45,390 nucleotides of DNA, taken from positions 87,216 through 132,605 of the forward strand of contig NZ_SDJP01000005.1 in NCBI RefSeq assembly GCF_004114995.1, in the 5' to 3' direction. Shown here piece after piece: positions 25,014-34,200 of the stretch. The position numbers were made by a program, and so were the translations under genes. The first letter of the stretch is position 1. The number at the start of each line of letters is the position of its first letter. This DNA is from Halorubrum amylolyticum (lineage in GTDB: Archaea > Halobacteriota > Halobacteria > Halobacteriales > Haloferacaceae). A model generated the notes under the pieces. It made no database searches and had not been told where the DNA came from. It saw only the letters and a list, made by a program, of their open reading frames with translations.

Positions 25014-26288
25014 ATGAGTCGAACCATCCGAACCTTCGAGGCCACCATCACGAACCAGCAGCAGGTTCGTGACGACCTCGACCAACTCGGATGGGCCGCC
25101 TCAAAACTCTGGAACGTCGGTCGCTACTACGCACAAGAACAGTGGGACGAAACGGGCGAGATTCCCGATGACGGGGAGCTCAAAGCCGAACTCAAACGCC
25201 ACGAACGCTACACGGACTTGCATTCTCAATCCAGTCAGCGCGTTCTCGAAGAACTCGCTGAAGCGTTCAACGGCTGGTTCGGTAAGCGTCGGAACGGCGA
25301 TGACCGTGCCCGACCGCCCGGCTACCGCAAAAATGGAGACTCCCACCCGCGTTCAACTGTGTCGTTCAAAGCGGCTGGCTTCAAGCATGACGAACAGTTC
25401 AACCGCGTTCGCCTCTCGAAAGGCCGCAATCTCAAAGAACACCGTTCAGACTTCATCTTGTGCGAGTACGAGACTCGCCCGGATGTTGACCTGACCGAGT
25501 GGGACATTCAACAGGTTCGCGCGATCTACAAGCGCGACGAGTGGCGGCTACAATTCGTCTGTCGAACCACTATCGACCCGGAACCGCCGGGCGACGAGGT
25601 GGCCGGTGTTGACCTCGGGATCTGTAACTTCGCCGCTGTCTCCTTTGGCGGCGAGTCGGTGTTGTATCCCGGTGGCGCACTCAAAGAAGACGACTACTAC
25701 TTCACGAAGAAGAAGGCTAAGTGCGACGATTCCTCGTCGCATAAGGCGACTCATCTTGACCGGAAACGGACTGGTCGTCGGGCACACTTCTTGCACGCAC
25801 TCTCGAAAGCGATTGTCGAGGAGTGCATCGAACGAGGTGTTGGGACGCTTGTGGTCGGTGACCTCGGTGGCATCCGAGAGGACGACGAGAACGGCGAACC
25901 CCGCAACTGGGGCGACCACGGGAACTTGGACTTGCACGGGTGGGCGTTCGACCGCTTCACGACGCTACTCGACTACAAGTCGGAAGCCGAGGGCATCGAC
26001 GTGGAGTTGGTGTCGGAACGCGATACATCGAAGTCGTGTTCAGCATGTGGTCACACCGATGACAACCAGCGTGTGGAGCGTGGACTGTACGTGTGTGAGA
26101 AGTGCGATACGGTTGCGAACGCTGATGTGAATGGTGCGGAGAACATTCGACAAAAGGTACTCCCGAGTCTCGCCACGGACGGCGGTGATAGGGATAACGG
26201 CTGGTTGGCACAGCCAGCGGTTCGCCTGTTCGACCGCAGCGAGGGCAGTTTTGCCCCGCGAGAACAGGTCGTGAACCGCGAACCGTAA
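25014..26288 (+). CDS. tnpB: TnpB with altered RuvC-II site
   Basis: The protein has 424 residues. RuvC-I is GVDLGICNF (D200) and RuvC-III is ANADVNGAEN (D371); the zinc finger uses C342, C345, C361 and C364. At the RuvC-II position, where TnpB normally has E-D-L, this protein reads LVVGDLGGIRED, so the usual glutamate is replaced by G282. D283 or E289 might substitute, as in TnpB groups reported with rearranged catalytic sites, or the nuclease is inactive. The N-terminus (LGWAASKLWNVGRYY) is normal. Five bases of hairpin-free DNA separate the stop from the right-end region. Confidence 0.9.
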   Translation: MSRTIRTFEATITNQQQVRDDLDQLGWAASKLWNVGRYYAQEQWDETGEIPDDGELKAELKRHERYTDLHSQSSQRVLEELAEAFNGWFGKRRNGDDRARPPGYRKNGDSHPRSTVSFKAAGFKHDEQFNRVRLSKGRNLKEHRSDFILCEYETRPDVDLTEWDIQQVRAIYKRDEWRLQFVCRTTIDPEPPGDEVAGVDLGICNFAAVSFGGESVLYPGGALKEDDYYFTKKKAKCDDSSSHKATHLDRKRTGRRAHFLHALSKAIVEECIERGVGTLVVGDLGGIREDDENGEPRNWGDHGNLDLHGWAFDRFTTLLDYKSEAEGIDVELVSERDTSKSCSACGHTDDNQRVERGLYVCEKCDTVANADVNGAENIRQKVLPSLATDGGDRDNGWLAQPAVRLFDRSEGSFAPREQVVNREP

Positions 26289-26350
26289 TATCCCAACTCA
26301 GCGGTGCGGTGCCGTGGGATTCCCGCGTCTTCAGGCGCGGGAGGATGTCA
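26200..26350 (+). ncRNA. Predicted omega (right-end) RNA
   Basis: The 3' end of this tnpB and the right-end hairpin (CCCGCGTC, TTCA loop, GGCGCGGG at about 26321-26341) would form the conserved end of the TnpB guide RNA, with the bases after 26350 as guide. The identical architecture in three other solo ends in this window supports a structured, selected element. The 5' limit is not visible. Confidence 0.4.
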
Positions 26351-26545
26351 ATCGAACTTCCGTACTTCACTGCGAACGATATCACGCAACAATTCAATGT
26401 GAGCCGACAGACTGCCTACAATGCGATCGAAGAAGTCGAAGCAGAGGGCTTGGTAGGTGAAGTGACTGGCCAAGAGCGCAACCGAGAGTACAAAGCAGTC
26501 GATATTTTCGATATCTTAGAGCGGCCGATTGCTACTACTGATTGA
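26351..26545 (+). pseudogene. C-terminal fragment of a Fic-family protein
   Basis: The frame after the TnpB end reads LPYFTANDITQQFNVSRQTA, then YNAIEEVEAEGLVGEVTGQE and RNREYKAVDIFDILERP. This is the winged-helix tail found at the end of many Fic-domain AMP-transferases. The catalytic HxFx(D/E)GNGR part is absent and was probably removed with the partner gene when the element inserted or recombined. The ATG at 26345 is part of the IS end and not a native start. Confidence 0.65.
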
Positions 26546-26639
26546 CGGAGCGAAGTAGTATGCGGCCTGTTTGGGCGAGTTGGTGGATACAGAGCATACC
26601 CACCGTTTCGGCTCTGATGGGATGAAAGCCTGCTAAGTC

Positions 26640-26831
26640 CCCAGCGTGCGTGAAGAGGTACTGGGGTGGTCAAAGGCCGATGATTCAACAGCGTCATAGA
26701 ACGCGTGGCTCTGATTGGCCTACCTGCCAAGGACGCACTATCATGGGAGGCCGCCCGGATGCTGACGGCATCCGGGCGGCGAGCCCGAATAGGTGTGGCT
26801 CCCTTCACGCACAAACCGCTCCACAGGAACC
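26640..26831 (+). ncRNA. Candidate bridge RNA region of the IS110 element
   Basis: This gene-free 190-bp leader carries a perfect 13-bp hairpin, GCCGCCCGGATGC (26750-26762) with GCATCCGGGCGGC (26768-26780) and a 5-nt loop, plus weaker pairings before it. IS110 elements encode a non-coding bridge RNA at one end that pairs with target and donor DNA. Which flank encodes it here is not certain; the 3' flank (27840-28029) is the alternative. Confidence 0.35.
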
Positions 26832-27839
26832 ATGTACTACCTCGGAATCGACCTTCATAAAGATGAGTCGCACGTCGCTGTTTTGGACGACGATGCCGAG
26901 GTCGTCGAAGAGATTCGCGTCACAAACGCGAATCTCGACGACGTTGCCGAAGAATACGCTGGAGCCAAAGCGGCGCTCGAAGCAACCAGCAACTACTACA
27001 CGGTCTACGACACCCTCGACGAACACCTCGACGTGGTTGTCGCAGATCCCACACAAACCAAGGCGATCGGCTATGCTGAGGTGAAAAACGACCGGCTCGA
27101 CGCGAAGTTGCTCGCGCAACTTCGCCGAGCCGGCATGATCGCTGAGAGTTACGTCCCGTCCGAAGAGCTCCGGGAGCGCCGCGCACTTGTGCGCGGCCGG
27201 AAGAGACTCGTCGAAAAGCGTACGGACTTCAAAAACGAAGTCCACGCCCTACTCGACAAACACGGGATCACCTACGACTGGGATCCGTTCAGTGTGAACG
27301 GGCGAGACATCCTCGCCAGCGAGGATGTCTCGCTCGGTGTGGTCGGCGATCAGTTGATGGAGTCGTTCCTCTCGATCATCGACGAGTTAACCGCTCAAAT
27401 AGAAGAAATCGAATCGTTGATCGAGGAAACCGCTGCGTCTCTCGAGGAGACGCAGCTGTTGATGACGATTCCAGGCGTGAGTTTCTACTCGTCGCTGCTG
27501 ATCACATCGGAGATCGGTGAGATCGACCGGTTCGACGAGGCAAAGCAGGTGGTGAGTTACGCGGGATTGGATCCGGTCGTCCGCGAGTCAGGCGACTCGC
27601 GGACGGAAGGATCGATCTCGAAGCGCGGAAGTGGAGACTTACGCTGGATCCTCGTTCAGTGTGTTCAAACAGCGGTTCACCGGTGTAACGATCCGTATCT
27701 TGGACGGTTCTACGCTCGATTGAAACAGCGGAAGAACCACCAGATAGCGATTGTCGCAACGGCGCGAAAACTGCTCGTGTCGATCTTCCATATGCTTGAT
27801 CGCACGGAGGTGTACGATCCACCAGAGGTGAGTGCCTGA
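26832..27839 (+). CDS. IS110-family recombinase (DEDD transposase)
   Basis: The protein has 335 residues from ATG 26832; the upstream in-frame ATG at 26793 precedes the family start MYYLGIDLHKDESHV. The N-terminal RuvC-like domain shows GIDLHKD and KNDRLDAKLLAQL, giving the DEDD acids. The middle is a long coiled coil (IDELTAQIEEIESLIEETAASLEE). The C-terminal domain has LMTIPGVSFYSSLLITSEIG, FDEAKQVVSYAGLDP and SISKRGSGDLRWIL, which carries the catalytic serine. The frame is intact. A 10-bp hairpin GAGGGCCGCC/GGCGGCCCTC (27838-27862) overlaps the stop and may terminate transcription. Confidence 0.9.
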   Translation: MYYLGIDLHKDESHVAVLDDDAEVVEEIRVTNANLDDVAEEYAGAKAALEATSNYYTVYDTLDEHLDVVVADPTQTKAIGYAEVKNDRLDAKLLAQLRRAGMIAESYVPSEELRERRALVRGRKRLVEKRTDFKNEVHALLDKHGITYDWDPFSVNGRDILASEDVSLGVVGDQLMESFLSIIDELTAQIEEIESLIEETAASLEETQLLMTIPGVSFYSSLLITSEIGEIDRFDEAKQVVSYAGLDPVVRESGDSRTEGSISKRGSGDLRWILVQCVQTAVHRCNDPYLGRFYARLKQRKNHQIAIVATARKLLVSIFHMLDRTEVYDPPEVSA

Positions 27840-28088
27840 GGGCCGCCGAGCCGGCGGCCCTCATCGGGCGGTCGCAGCGGGTGTGAGCCACAGCTACCGC
27901 GTTCACGTTCTGACCGCCTGCCGGCTGGTTCCTGAGCCATCACCGTTCCTGCTTGTAATTTTCTCTCGTGACCAAGCTCGGCATCGATCCCGGCGAAAAA
28001 TATAGTATCGCAGACGTGGTTTGTTGAGCTAGCAGGCTTTCATAGGTGTTGAAATGCTCAGGAAGTGACACGTTCTACTCCAGTTCCG

Positions 28089-28163
28089 GTCAATACAGGA
28101 GATTCACTGATCGCTCAATACAGGTGAAGCACAGATAGCTCAATACAGGTGAACTACTGAAGG
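28089..28163 (+). repeat. Three tandem 25-bp repeats
   Basis: Copies at 28089-28113, 28114-28138 and 28139-28163 share CAATACAGG(A/T)GA at the same phase, then diverge (TTCACTGATCG, AGCACAGATAG, ACTACTGAAGG). A further 15-nt match, TACAGGAGATTCACT, occurs at 39579-39593. Spacing of 25 bp is unlike a helical-turn multiple for one face but is typical of iterons. The rest of the 27863-28200 gap contains nothing else I can identify. Confidence 0.65.
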
Positions 28164-28200
28164 TTTCTGGGGTTTACTCAGTAGAGGAGTCGTTATATTT

Positions 28201-28662
28201 CTATTTTTCCTCAGATACGACACCTGATTGGCTTGGGCCAAATCGCCGTAACGCAAACGCAACAGTAGATGATACAATCCCTATTGGGACGCCATACAAC
28301 ATTGCTCCCCCCACGCCGGTTAACAGTCCATAGTCAGGTTGAGGGTGATTAAGCGAGAGGACACTATACAGGGCAAAGCCGCTTATGACGATCACGGCGA
28401 CGGCGATACTCACGAGTATTCCGTCGTTGCGATATGTGTGTATCCCTGCCAGAATAATCGCAGATACCGTGACTCCAAGCGGGCTCATAAGCAAACCAAA
28501 TGAGTTTCCCATACCAGAATTTCCAACAAGATAGAGTTGACCGAAGAACAAGGCCATGAGAATGACGGAGTAGCCGAGATACCGAAGCGATAGGTTCAAC
28601 GACTTCCCGAAAAGGAACGATTCTAACCGTGAGTCCATACACTGTGCCGACTCACTGGTCAT
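28201..28662 (-). CDS. Membrane protein with about four to five helices
   Basis: The protein has 153 residues. The N-terminal 20 residues are polar; hydrophobic segments follow at about 29-47, 56-73, 82-102, 113-130 and 132-140. No domain is recognised. Codon use is less GC-rich than in the operons to the right. It follows a lipoprotein gene on the same strand at ten bases' distance, so the two are probably cotranscribed. Possibly an accessory membrane component; no function can be assigned. Confidence 0.65.
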   Translation of the reverse strand: MTSESAQCMDSRLESFLFGKSLNLSLRYLGYSVILMALFFGQLYLVGNSGMGNSFGLLMSPLGVTVSAIILAGIHTYRNDGILVSIAVAVIVISGFALYSVLSLNHPQPDYGLLTGVGGAMLYGVPIGIVSSTVAFALRRFGPSQSGVVSEEK

Positions 28663-28671
28663 ATAGTGTAT

Positions 28672-29235
28672 TCATACGTCAATGTCGAAACTGACAGCAA
28701 CAGAACCGTCTCCGATCAAGCCCCAAAAAACGAATCGATACCGGCCCGAAACGAGATCAGGACACACTTCCAAGGGAATTGTATCATTACTTGCGGAGAT
28801 GATTCCCTCTTCAGTCAATTCAAGCTCCCATGTGAAGCCACCATTGACAAGTTCATCAGTATAGCCGATCTTACTGTCGTCTACTACTCCCCGTACATCG
28901 CGCCACCCGTTCTCGGTATATATCTCGAAGTTAAATGAGTCGCTGGTACCTCGTTCGTTGGCATGTAGGTTGATCTCAGCAGTTTCCTCATAATTGAACG
29001 AGAGTCCATCTACACGGAGTGACTCTTCGTCCGTATCGCCCCACCTGAGATTGTCTGAATCATACGGCTTAAGATGTCTATTGAACTCGCTGTTTTCACA
29101 GACGAACCCATTAGGAGCGTCGGTAGGGTTCCCTTCAAGACGAATATTCCCACTTTCATTTCCACTTTGAATTCCGAGACACCCGGATAAACCTACAATC
29201 CCTGTAGATCCGAGTAAGAATGAGCGTCGTTTCAC
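28672..29235 (-). CDS. Secreted lipoprotein (Tat/lipobox)
   Basis: The protein has 187 residues. The N-terminus MKRRSFLLGSTGIVGLSGCLG has the haloarchaeal twin-arginine-type signal and a lipobox (LSGC) with Cys at residue 19; cleavage there would leave a lipid-anchored extracellular protein. The mature part is acidic and beta-rich (YEETAEINLHANERGT; WELELTEEGII; SGRYRFVFWGL), like an immunoglobulin-type domain that ends in a strand. It is probably surface-exposed, with unknown binding function. It is transcribed with the membrane protein downstream. Confidence 0.75.
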   Translation of the reverse strand: MKRRSFLLGSTGIVGLSGCLGIQSGNESGNIRLEGNPTDAPNGFVCENSEFNRHLKPYDSDNLRWGDTDEESLRVDGLSFNYEETAEINLHANERGTSDSFNFEIYTENGWRDVRGVVDDSKIGYTDELVNGGFTWELELTEEGIISASNDTIPLEVCPDLVSGRYRFVFWGLIGDGSVAVSFDIDV

Positions 29236-29683
29236 TAATTCAGGATACAGTGGTTGAGAATAAGTGTTTTCGGGAGAAATAAAATTCCAAAACGGACAGG
29301 TATTCTGTGACCGGATTCAATAAGCACTCCTCGTCGACCGGCTGTTTCAGCCGATAATATGTCTGAAGAATAGGATTTCAACAGAGCCGCCGTTTCTTGA
29401 TTTTCTACTGCCTGAGATCCGCAAGTTGGCAGCAAAAGCAATCTGATCTAAAACTCGCTATATCACATACAATGTAAAAATTTAAGACTTAGGGGGGCAG
29501 CATATTGCCTGTACGTCATGAAATAACGTGGAAACCGTTTATTTATAAAATTCTAAGTTATATATTTACTTCCTCTGCTAATAACGGGTATCACGGCACA
29601 ATAATGACTTCACCGCACGAAGCTCTCCAGCCCCGGTACATCTGGGGTAGAGCCGCCGAACTAAGCACCGACGGAGGCCGCAA
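29236..29683. other. AT-rich intergenic region
   Basis: About 450 bp without a supportable gene between the lipoprotein and the plus-strand pair. It is strongly AT-rich at 29515-29575 (TTTATTTATAAAATTC, TTATATATTTAC) and is the likely promoter region for the gene at 29684; a short open frame at 29505 lacks coding character. A GC-rich patch near 29630-29680 (CCAGCCCCGGTACATCTGGGG) could form a leader hairpin. Confidence 0.5.
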
Positions 29684-31225
29684 ATGAGCATCGGCGACAA
29701 GGTCAAAGGTGCGCTCATCACCGAGTCCAGCGCCTACCCCGCCCGACAAGTCGACGACGACCTCTACGACACCGTCACCGACGGTCTCGCCGACGCTGAA
29801 GCCACCAGCGGCCCCCGGCTCCGCGTCCGTCCCCCGCGGGAGAACAACGGCATGGACGCCAGTATCTCCCTCTACGAGACCGTCCACGATCCTCGCGAAC
29901 AGGTCATCGGCGCGGGCCGCTTCAAATTCGTCCGCACCAACGCTCACATCCACGCCTACGAAATGGTCTACGACGAGGGCAAGCTCCAATTCTTTTTCAA
30001 GCCAGCTACCCGCGTCGATGCCAACCAGTTCGAGCGACAGCTCCGCAAAAACTACCCCAACGCACAGATCGCCCAAGCGGACAAACAGTTCCCCACCCTC
30101 GACGTCGGCGACCACGTCTCGATGGCTCGGATGCGGCTCAAAAAGCCGTTCTACTACCCCATCAAGTGCAAAATCGCCGAGGAAGACTTCGAGGTCGACC
30201 CCTACGGCGATATTACCTCTGACATGGTCGTCGAAGAAGACCAGACCAGCACCGGCGAGCGTGTGCTCGCCGAAGACTGCCGCGTCATGGTCCAAACCGT
30301 CTTCGAGCCCGCACGGGACGTGTGGACGAAGCGCCGCCCCTACGGTCTTAACGTGACCGAGGCAGCCGCCCACATCAAGGAGGGAGAGTTGACCGGGAAT
30401 ATGCTTCGCGGTTTCGAGATCCGCGACCCCGGCTCGAAACGCACCCGGGCGGCCAAAATCATCGACAAGCTCCACGGCGCGAAAGGCTACTACCTCACCA
30501 TCCGCGTCACCGCGATCTCTCCGCACAAAGAGATCGCCGAGCGGCGGTGCAACACGGTTGCCAACGACTTCGAGAAATACTACAACTCGTTCACCGAGCA
30601 GGGGCTCGATCCCATTTCGATCGATCCCGAGGAAGTACCGAGACACCTCCGGGAAGTCGCCGCCCGGACGCACAATATCTCGTGGAAACAACGGGTGAAG
30701 TTCGGCCCGGGCGGCGGTGCCGTTCTCCAACCCGTGAGCGCGCTCGGGTCGATCGCCCACGTCCCCAACGAGGACATCAACACCCCGGTCGTCGATTGGG
30801 CCAAACAGCAGACCGGCCCGGGCATCCCCGCCGAGTCCCGGCAGCAAGACGACATCGACAGACCAGAAACGGTCACCGGGTCCGAGGGCGATAAAGAGAC
30901 GTTCACCACAGATGGCCCCGGAGAAGGTGGTACAACACCCAATAGACACGTTGCTCCGTCAGAACGCTCAGCCAACAACGACCCAGTCGGGAGTGAAACG
31001 ACGGAGACGAGCAGGGCTGCGGGCCCGCCGCCCACGGACGGTCCAGACGCCGTAGGGAGCGGAGTAGACAGCGACCCGTCCCAACAGGTCGAACAGGACA
31101 ATGGCGGGCCGAACGGCGACGCTGAGGGTCCGAGTGACGACACAAACAACGGGAGCGTCGGAGACGCGACGGGGGAGAGCGAGACAGACGACAGCGATCT
31201 GTTCGGAGACACCAGCCACCAGTAG
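29684..31225 (+). CDS. Conserved-looking protein upstream of the VirD4-like ATPase
   Basis: The protein has 513 residues. Residues 1-360 are folded, with alternating strand/helix blocks such as RLRVRPPRENNGMDASISLY, ANQFERQLRKNYPNAQIAQAD, MVQTVFEPARDVW and YYLTIRVTAISPHKEIAERR. Residues 370-513 are a long acidic, Gly/Asp/Ser/Thr-rich disordered tail. No signal peptide or membrane segment. I do not recognise the family. The block with repeated 'F...E...P' resembles the upstream domain seen before HerA/VirD4 ATPases in mobile elements. It sits 42 bases before the ATPase gene; both probably form a DNA-transfer or packaging-type complex (inference). Confidence 0.65.
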   Translation: MSIGDKVKGALITESSAYPARQVDDDLYDTVTDGLADAEATSGPRLRVRPPRENNGMDASISLYETVHDPREQVIGAGRFKFVRTNAHIHAYEMVYDEGKLQFFFKPATRVDANQFERQLRKNYPNAQIAQADKQFPTLDVGDHVSMARMRLKKPFYYPIKCKIAEEDFEVDPYGDITSDMVVEEDQTSTGERVLAEDCRVMVQTVFEPARDVWTKRRPYGLNVTEAAAHIKEGELTGNMLRGFEIRDPGSKRTRAAKIIDKLHGAKGYYLTIRVTAISPHKEIAERRCNTVANDFEKYYNSFTEQGLDPISIDPEEVPRHLREVAARTHNISWKQRVKFGPGGGAVLQPVSALGSIAHVPNEDINTPVVDWAKQQTGPGIPAESRQQDDIDRPETVTGSEGDKETFTTDGPGEGGTTPNRHVAPSERSANNDPVGSETTETSRAAGPPPTDGPDAVGSGVDSDPSQQVEQDNGGPNGDAEGPSDDTNNGSVGDATGESETDDSDLFGDTSHQ

Positions 31226-31267
31226 TCGCCCCCGAAGCGCCCGGTAGCATACGATACGACACCCAAC

Positions 31268-34200
31268 ATGGTATTTGAGTTCCTCAGCGGAGACGACGAT
31301 GAGTCGAGCGGTCCGATTACCAATGACGACGTGGCGCAACTCCACAACGATCTTGAGCTCGTCGCCGGGCAGATCGAACAGCGCCGCCTCAGTATCGAAG
31401 ACCGGGTAACAATAAGCGAATACGTAGAGACGCTGTTACACCGCGCTGCCGAAGCGACAGACGATAAAAAAGATATAGAGTGGTACGCCACGGAAAACAA
31501 CCCGACAACCGACCAGATCGCCGAAGAACTCCGGGATCTCATCAGGTACCTCACACCCGACCGCTTTCTCCCAAGTGCCGGTGAAGACGACATCGAAGCG
31601 ATGCGTCACGACCTCGGTGGGATCCAACAAGCCGTCGAGGAGATGGAGGAGTTTGACTACGCCTACGTCGAGGAGGAGCGCAACACGATGTACGGCGAGG
31701 AGATTCAGTCGATCGGGGTTCCTGACGAGATTGACCCAGACGAGCTTGACCCCGGGGAAGACGGGCAAGAAGTCTACGCCGCCGGGAGTGCCCGAGAGGT
31801 CTTAGAGGAGGTGCCCCGCGAGTACGACGACGCCCCGCTGTTCGTCGGGAAAGGAACGCGGAACGGTCGCGACGCGTCGATCGAGAAAAACCACCTGTTC
31901 CGTCACCGCGCAATCTTCGGCGTCACCGGCTACGGGAAGTCCACCCTGTTGACGAACGACGCCCGACAGCTCATCGAGTCGGGAGCCGGGCTCTGTTTTA
32001 TCGACCCGAAGGGCGACGACGCCCGGCGGTTGATGAAGATCATGCCCGAGCACCGGGTTGACGACGTAGTGTGGATCGAACCCGGGGCGACGGGCGACTA
32101 CCTCTCGGGGTTCAACTTTATCTCGCTCAACATGGACCCCGAGAGAGACGAGTACAACGCCGCGCTCGCGTCGCTCGTCGAGGACCTGAAGAAGATGCTC
32201 GCGGCGAACGACGACTACTGGGGGCCGCGGATGGACCGCGTCGCCCAGTCGATCATCACGGGGATGAACCTCTACAACTCCAAGACCCCCGACGACGCCC
32301 CCGAGATGAACTTCGTCGATATGTACTACGTCCTCAAGTCGGAGGCGTCACGCCACGAGTTTACCGCGCGACTGAAAGAGGCCGGGCTACGGTTCATTAC
32401 GCCGCACATGGAGACAGTCGCGGAGATGCCCGAAGACGATCTTGAGCCACTACTCGGCCGGTTCCTCCCGTGGATCCAGAACCCGGTCGCCCGGCGGATG
32501 ATCGGCTTCCGGTCGGGTGGGGTGAGCATCCCCGACGCAATCGACAACGACAAGATCATCATCGTGCGGATGGGCTCAGAGCCACGCGAGCTCAAGCAGA
32601 TGCTCGGGATGGCGGTCATCCGGCGTATTTGGTCGCATATCCGGGGACGAGCGGCCGAGTCGGAGCACCAGCGGTCGCCCTTCTACCTGTTCGCAGACGA
32701 GTTTGACAACCTCGCGATGCGGGACGACACGATCCCGTCGATGATCTCCGAGAGCCGGTCGTACCGTCTCGCCATGACGCTCGCCAACCAGTATCCGTCC
32801 CAACTCCCGAGCAACGTCGTCGACGCGATCACGACCAACTGCGACACCATCATGTCGTTCAACCCGGGCGACAAGAAGTCCGCCCGGACGTACAGTACGC
32901 AGTTGGGGCTTGAACCCGACGATCTGACCGAGGAGGTCAACTACCACTACTGGATGCGGACGACCATCAGCGAGAACATGGAGCGGTCTGACGCGTTTCG
33001 CGTGTACGCGTACCCGCCGTTTCCCCCGGTTCGAGATACCGAAGCACGCGACGCGGAGATCCAGCGGAGTCTTCAGAAAGTCGGTCGCGAACGTCGCTCC
33101 GACGAGCAGGTCTACCAAAACCTCCTGTTCAACGAGGGGGGCGGCCGGTGGGAGACGGGTATCGGTCGAGATATCGCAAACGCGTCAGAGCGCGAAGCAA
33201 AACTCCACTTCGCACGAGAGCTCCAGATAAAGGTTCCCGGCCCCGACAGTCCGGGGATCGGCGGCGGGAGCAGCGGGAGCGAGGCCACGCCAACCACGAT
33301 GGCGTCGGGAGACAGCGGAGCGAGTGCCAGCGGGCAGTCCGGGAGTCCGTACCAGTCGTCGACGGCGAACGACGCGGCAGGCGTCGTCGAGCGGCACCTC
33401 GATACGGTGTTAGAAAGCGTCTTTGCGGCCCGACTCCGAGCGGGCAAGCCCGCGGATTCGTTCGTTCCGACTGAGGACGCGAAAGACGAGCTTGTCGCCC
33501 GGCTTGAGGATTCGACCGTGGACAGCCTCTCAGAGCTGTCGAACATTTACGAGCGGGTGAACAGCACGTACGCGGAGACGAAGCGGAACGACGGGACGCC
33601 GTCGATCAAGCTCACGCCGAAAGGGCGTGGCGTCGTGCTCCAACAGGATACGGGGAGTGCCGGGTCGGGCGGTGGCGACGACCACCGGTGGATTCTCGGG
33701 CAGTGTTACGTCGCGTTCACGCAGATCGGCTACGTATCGTGGCTCCCCGAACAGGAGGGTGAGGAGATGCCGGACGGGGTCGCGGAAGTGCCGATCGACG
33801 TGACCGACGTGGACGAGAATCAGTCGCGCTCGGAGATGCTAGAGGCGATCGACGACCGTCGCGAGCAGCTACGCGAGGAGTACCCCGGCGTGTGGAACTT
33901 CGCCGGCGCTGACGACGTATCGATCGAGGCGGAAACGTCGACGATCAAGTACCCGTTCCAGACGTTCACGAACCTGCGGAAAGCGATGGAGAAGGGTGAG
34001 AAGTGCGTCTTTGCGGTGAAAGACGGGACGGGTAACTACGGAAGTTTCACCCACTGGGGCAAGCGTGCCGAGCAGGTTATCTACGAGACAGAGGGCAACG
34101 GCAAGGGGATCGAAGTCGTGAGCGACGAGATCGCCTTCCGCAAGTCCCCGCTCTCGGACGGGAGTTACCGCTACTACAACGACGGTGGCGGCGACTACCG

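Larger units (their letters stand above)
24869..26350 (+). mobile_element. IS1341-type element with solo TnpB
   Basis: The element is about 1482 bp. The left end, GAAATCAAGGAGAATACCTG followed by a CGCCTTTAGGCG hairpin, recurs at 45029 (plus) and 40139-40090 (minus, with a CGGCTTCAGCCG hairpin). The right end is CCCGCGTCTTCAGGCGCGGG followed by AGGATGTCA, recurring at 21018, 39634 and 44902. The base before the left end follows TTTACAC, with TTATAC and TTATAG at the other copies, suggesting a target-adjacent motif like TTAYA(C/G). It lies between two broken genes, the DUF7342 partner and a Fic gene. Confidence 0.7.
26622..28043 (+). mobile_element. IS110-family element with 14-bp inverted ends
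   Basis: ATGAAAGCCTGCTA at 26622-26635 is the exact inverse of TAGCAGGCTTTCAT at 28030-28043, bracketing the transposase with about 200 bp of non-coding DNA on each side. Short inverted repeats occur in the IS1111 subgroup of IS110. No target duplication was found, as expected for this family. The exact ends may lie a few bases outside the repeats. Confidence 0.6.

Noticed and set aside
28089..28163. CRISPR-like array
   Set aside because: Repeats are directly adjacent without spacers, only half of each is conserved, and no cas gene is present.
29591..30949. 452-codon open frame on the minus strand
   Set aside because: It is antisense to the clearly acidic plus-strand gene 29684-31225 and mirrors its codon pattern; GC-rich genes routinely leave such open shadows.
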